Shown here: positions 62,425 to 64,000 of the stretch, in pieces
Position numbering within the stretch: the stretch's first letter is position 1
Layout of the letters: each line of letters opens with the position of its first letter
Source: Pseudobutyrivibrio ruminis
GTDB taxonomy: Bacteria; Bacillota; Clostridia; Lachnospirales; Lachnospiraceae
Assembly: GCA_015057315.1 (NCBI GenBank)
Contig: SVER01000002.1
Coordinates: forward strand, 1 to 64,000
Direction of reading: 5' to 3'
DNA length: 64,000 bases
Program-made: the position numbers and the translations under genes
The notes under the pieces: generated by a model
What the model saw: the letters and a program-made list of their open reading frames with translations, nothing else
What the model was told of the DNA's origin: nothing
Database searches by the model: none

Positions 62425-62568
62425 ATGGCTGATAATAAAAAAGTCTCTAGTGAAGAGCTGGCAAAGATAAAAGAATTCATTGACTCTATAAAATTTGGCT
62501 CAGTAAACATCATTATTCAAGATGGCAAGATAGTCCAAATTGATAAAAGTGAAAAGATAAGAATATAA
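62425..62568 (+). CDS. YezD family protein (DUF2292)
   Basis: 47 residues: MADNKKVSSEELAKIKEFID, then FGSVNIIIQDGKIVQIDKSEK. This matches the YezD/DUF2292 family, small proteins often found beside sulfur assimilation genes. No function is proven. It stands alone between terminators with its own promoter and a GGGAGGTAAAAGGAG site, next to iscSU and metK, both sulfur-linked. Confidence 0.88.
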   Translation: MADNKKVSSEELAKIKEFIDSIKFGSVNIIIQDGKIVQIDKSEKIRI

Positions 62569-62593
62569 ACTAAATACGAGGGACTGACTAGAC

Positions 62594-62655
62594 AACTAGA
62601 GGTTCAAAATCATGGTTTCATTTGCTGTGATTTTGGGCCTCTAGTTTGTTTATAA
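62594..62655 (+). terminator. Terminator before metK
   Basis: AACTAGAGG pairs with CCTCTAGTT, and inside CAAAATCA pairs with TGATTTTG; followed by TGTTTAT. A weaker stop between yezD and metK. Confidence 0.7.
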
Positions 62656-62683
62656 ATATTTTTATGAAAAGGAGATAAAAAAT

Positions 62684-63928
62684 ATGGGAAAGTTATTCAC
62701 ATCAGAATCAGTAACGGAAGGACATCCAGACAAAATCGCAGATCAAATCTCTGATGCAATCCTTGATGAGCTACTTGCTCAGGATCCATATTCAAGAGTA
62801 GCAGCTGAAACAACAGTTGCAACAGGACTGGCACTTGTAGTTGGAGAAATCACAACAAAAGCCTATGTGGATATTGCAAAGGTTGCAAAGGAAACAATTA
62901 GAGAAATTGGATATGTAAACAATGTAGATGGATACAATGCAGATTCAATTGCAGTTCTTACATCAATCGATGAGCAGTCAGCAGATATTGCACTTGGAGT
63001 TGATAAGGCATTTGAATCAAAGCAGGAAGGAGCAACAGAGGATTATGGAACAGGAGCTGGTGACCAGGGAATCATCTTTGGATATGCAACAGATGAGACA
63101 GAAGAATTTCTTCCACCTGCTATTTCATTTGCTCACAGACTTACACGCCAGCTTACAAAGGTTCGAAAGGATGGAACACTTCCATACCTTAGACCAGATG
63201 GTAAATCTCAGGTAACTGTAGAGTTCGGCGAGGATGGACAGACAGTTGAAAGAGTTCACACCATCGTAATATCCACTCAACACGCGGCAGATGTAACTTT
63301 GGAACAGATTAGAAAAGATATTATCGAATATGTAATTAAGCCAGTAATTCCTGAGGAGCTTCTTGACGAGGACACAATCTACTATGTAAATCCTACAGGC
63401 AGATTTGTAATCGGAGGCCCACAGGGTGATGCAGGACTTACAGGAAGAAAGATTATCGTTGATACCTACGGCGGTACAGGACGCCACGGTGGCGGAGCAT
63501 TCTCTGGTAAGGATCCAACAAAGGTGGACCGCTCAGCAGCATACGCAGCCAGATGGGTAGCAAAGAACTTAGTTGCAGCAGGTGTTGCAAAAAGGCTAGA
63601 GGTTGAGCTTGCCTATGCAATCGGTGTAGCAAAGCCAGTATCAATTGCAGTAGATACTTTTGGAACGGGAGTAATTGAGGATGAAAAAATTGTTGAAATT
63701 ATTGAAAAAGTATTTGACCTTAGACCAGCAGCAATCATCGATGCCCTTAATCTTCGTAGGCCAATCTACAAACAGACTGCTGCTTATGGACATTTCGGCA
63801 GGACCGACGTGGACTTACCTTGGGAGCATTTAGATAGGGTGGATGAGATTAAGAAATATTTTGAAGATATTAAAGTGGACATTGCAGTTCAATTTATTTC
63901 GGAAGCTAAGGAAACTACCACAGCATAA
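62684..63928 (+). CDS. metK: S-adenosylmethionine synthetase
   Basis: 414 residues. Makes SAM from methionine and ATP. Motifs: [22 protein letters not shown] with the ATP-site histidine, [40 protein letters not shown] and [19 protein letters not shown], all intact. AAAGGAGATAAAAAAT precedes ATG. No SAM riboswitch is visible upstream. Downstream another gene starts 32 bases later. Confidence 0.97.
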   Translation: MGKLFTSESVTEGHPDKIADQISDAILDELLAQDPYSRVAAETTVATGLALVVGEITTKAYVDIAKVAKETIREIGYVNNVDGYNADSIAVLTSIDEQSADIALGVDKAFESKQEGATEDYGTGAGDQGIIFGYATDETEEFLPPAISFAHRLTRQLTKVRKDGTLPYLRPDGKSQVTVEFGEDGQTVERVHTIVISTQHAADVTLEQIRKDIIEYVIKPVIPEELLDEDTIYYVNPTGRFVIGGPQGDAGLTGRKIIVDTYGGTGRHGGGAFSGKDPTKVDRSAAYAARWVAKNLVAAGVAKRLEVELAYAIGVAKPVSIAVDTFGTGVIEDEKIVEIIEKVFDLRPAAIIDALNLRRPIYKQTAAYGHFGRTDVDLPWEHLDRVDEIKKYFEDIKVDIAVQFISEAKETTTA

Positions 63929-63959
63929 GAATATTTAGAAATAATGGAGGATTTTAATA

Positions 63960-64000
63960 ATGAGTGGAAGAGTGAAACGGATTTTAGCGTTAGGACTTGT
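63960..64000 (+). CDS. Start of a further gene, cut by the window edge
   Basis: ATG 63960 follows ATGGAGGATTTTAATA, a good ribosome site, and opens MSGRVKRILALGLV before the window ends. Only 13 residues are visible, so its identity is unknown. Confidence 0.5.
   Translation, partial: MSGRVKRILALGL

Noticed and set aside
62569-62683. SAM riboswitch upstream of metK
   Set aside because: Only a simple terminator-like hairpin is present; none of the SAM aptamer blocks are seen.

Overview
The window reads as a chromosomal segment of a low-GC, Gram-positive-type anaerobe of the Lachnospiraceae (Butyrivibrio/Pseudobutyrivibrio/Roseburia-like). Reasons: strong AGGAGG ribosome sites, sigma-A promoters, a starch-utilisation locus with a huge wall-associated amylase carrying CBM26-like modules, small lachnospiral proteins (DUF4250, a DUF6472-like zinc protein, YezD), and a flagellin lysine methylase. 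The genus is an inference; there is no rRNA or tRNA in the window.

Layout. 1-5.2 kb: the 3' end of a group II intron, then cas1-cas2-csn2 (long-form Csn2) and a 41-repeat type II-A CRISPR array; cas9 and a tracrRNA are not in the window and should lie to the left. 5.4-6.5 kb: an iron-sulfur aldo/keto reductase. 6.5-10.3 kb: riboflavin operon ribD-ribE-ribBA-ribH under an FMN riboswitch. 10.4-13.4 kb: fucose/arabinose-type isomerase plus a xylulokinase-like kinase. 13.5-15.7 kb: two exported cell-wall proteins, one a degenerate amidase. 15.8-18 kb: a PadR-controlled membrane/DUF4097 module. 18.1-20.6 kb: a phosphoribosyltransferase, an orphan response regulator and several unusual structured non-coding elements. 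20.7-34.2 kb: alpha-glucan utilisation (GH31, LacI regulator, malEFG-type transporter without its ATPase, intracellular GH13 enzyme, large secreted amylase). 34.3-41.8 kb: HAD phosphatase, FIST sensor plus soluble chemoreceptor-like protein, PfoR-like membrane protein, histidine phosphatase, CapA-like protein, FliB. 42.4-54.5 kb: pta, recJ, lipase-like hydrolase, methyltransferase, Hsp33, L,D-transpeptidase, hisC, small membrane proteins, GH25 lysozyme. 54.5-64 kb: an ECF S component divergent from a MocR-type regulator lacking its PLP lysine, a polar amino-acid ABC transporter, Na+/solute symporter, iscS-iscU, yezD and metK.

How it fits together. The alpha-glucan genes form a working set: the secreted amylase degrades starch at the surface, MalE/F/G import maltodextrins, and the GH13 and GH31 enzymes hydrolyse them inside. 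A LacI protein probably controls the set through palindromes next to its own and the malE promoters. The isomerase/kinase pair feeds the pentose phosphate pathway, and Pta belongs to acetate formation.

The most unusual material is non-coding. Two giant imperfect inverted repeats (about 560 and 295 bp) share a conserved branched core, start immediately after regulator stop codons and bracket the GH31-lacI pair. Other multibranched structures follow pta and the chemoreceptor gene, a related pair of hairpins brackets the phosphoribosyltransferase, and a 47-bp dispersed palindromic element occurs three times with compensatory changes. I could not match these to a named RNA or element family, so they are the best candidates for something undescribed.
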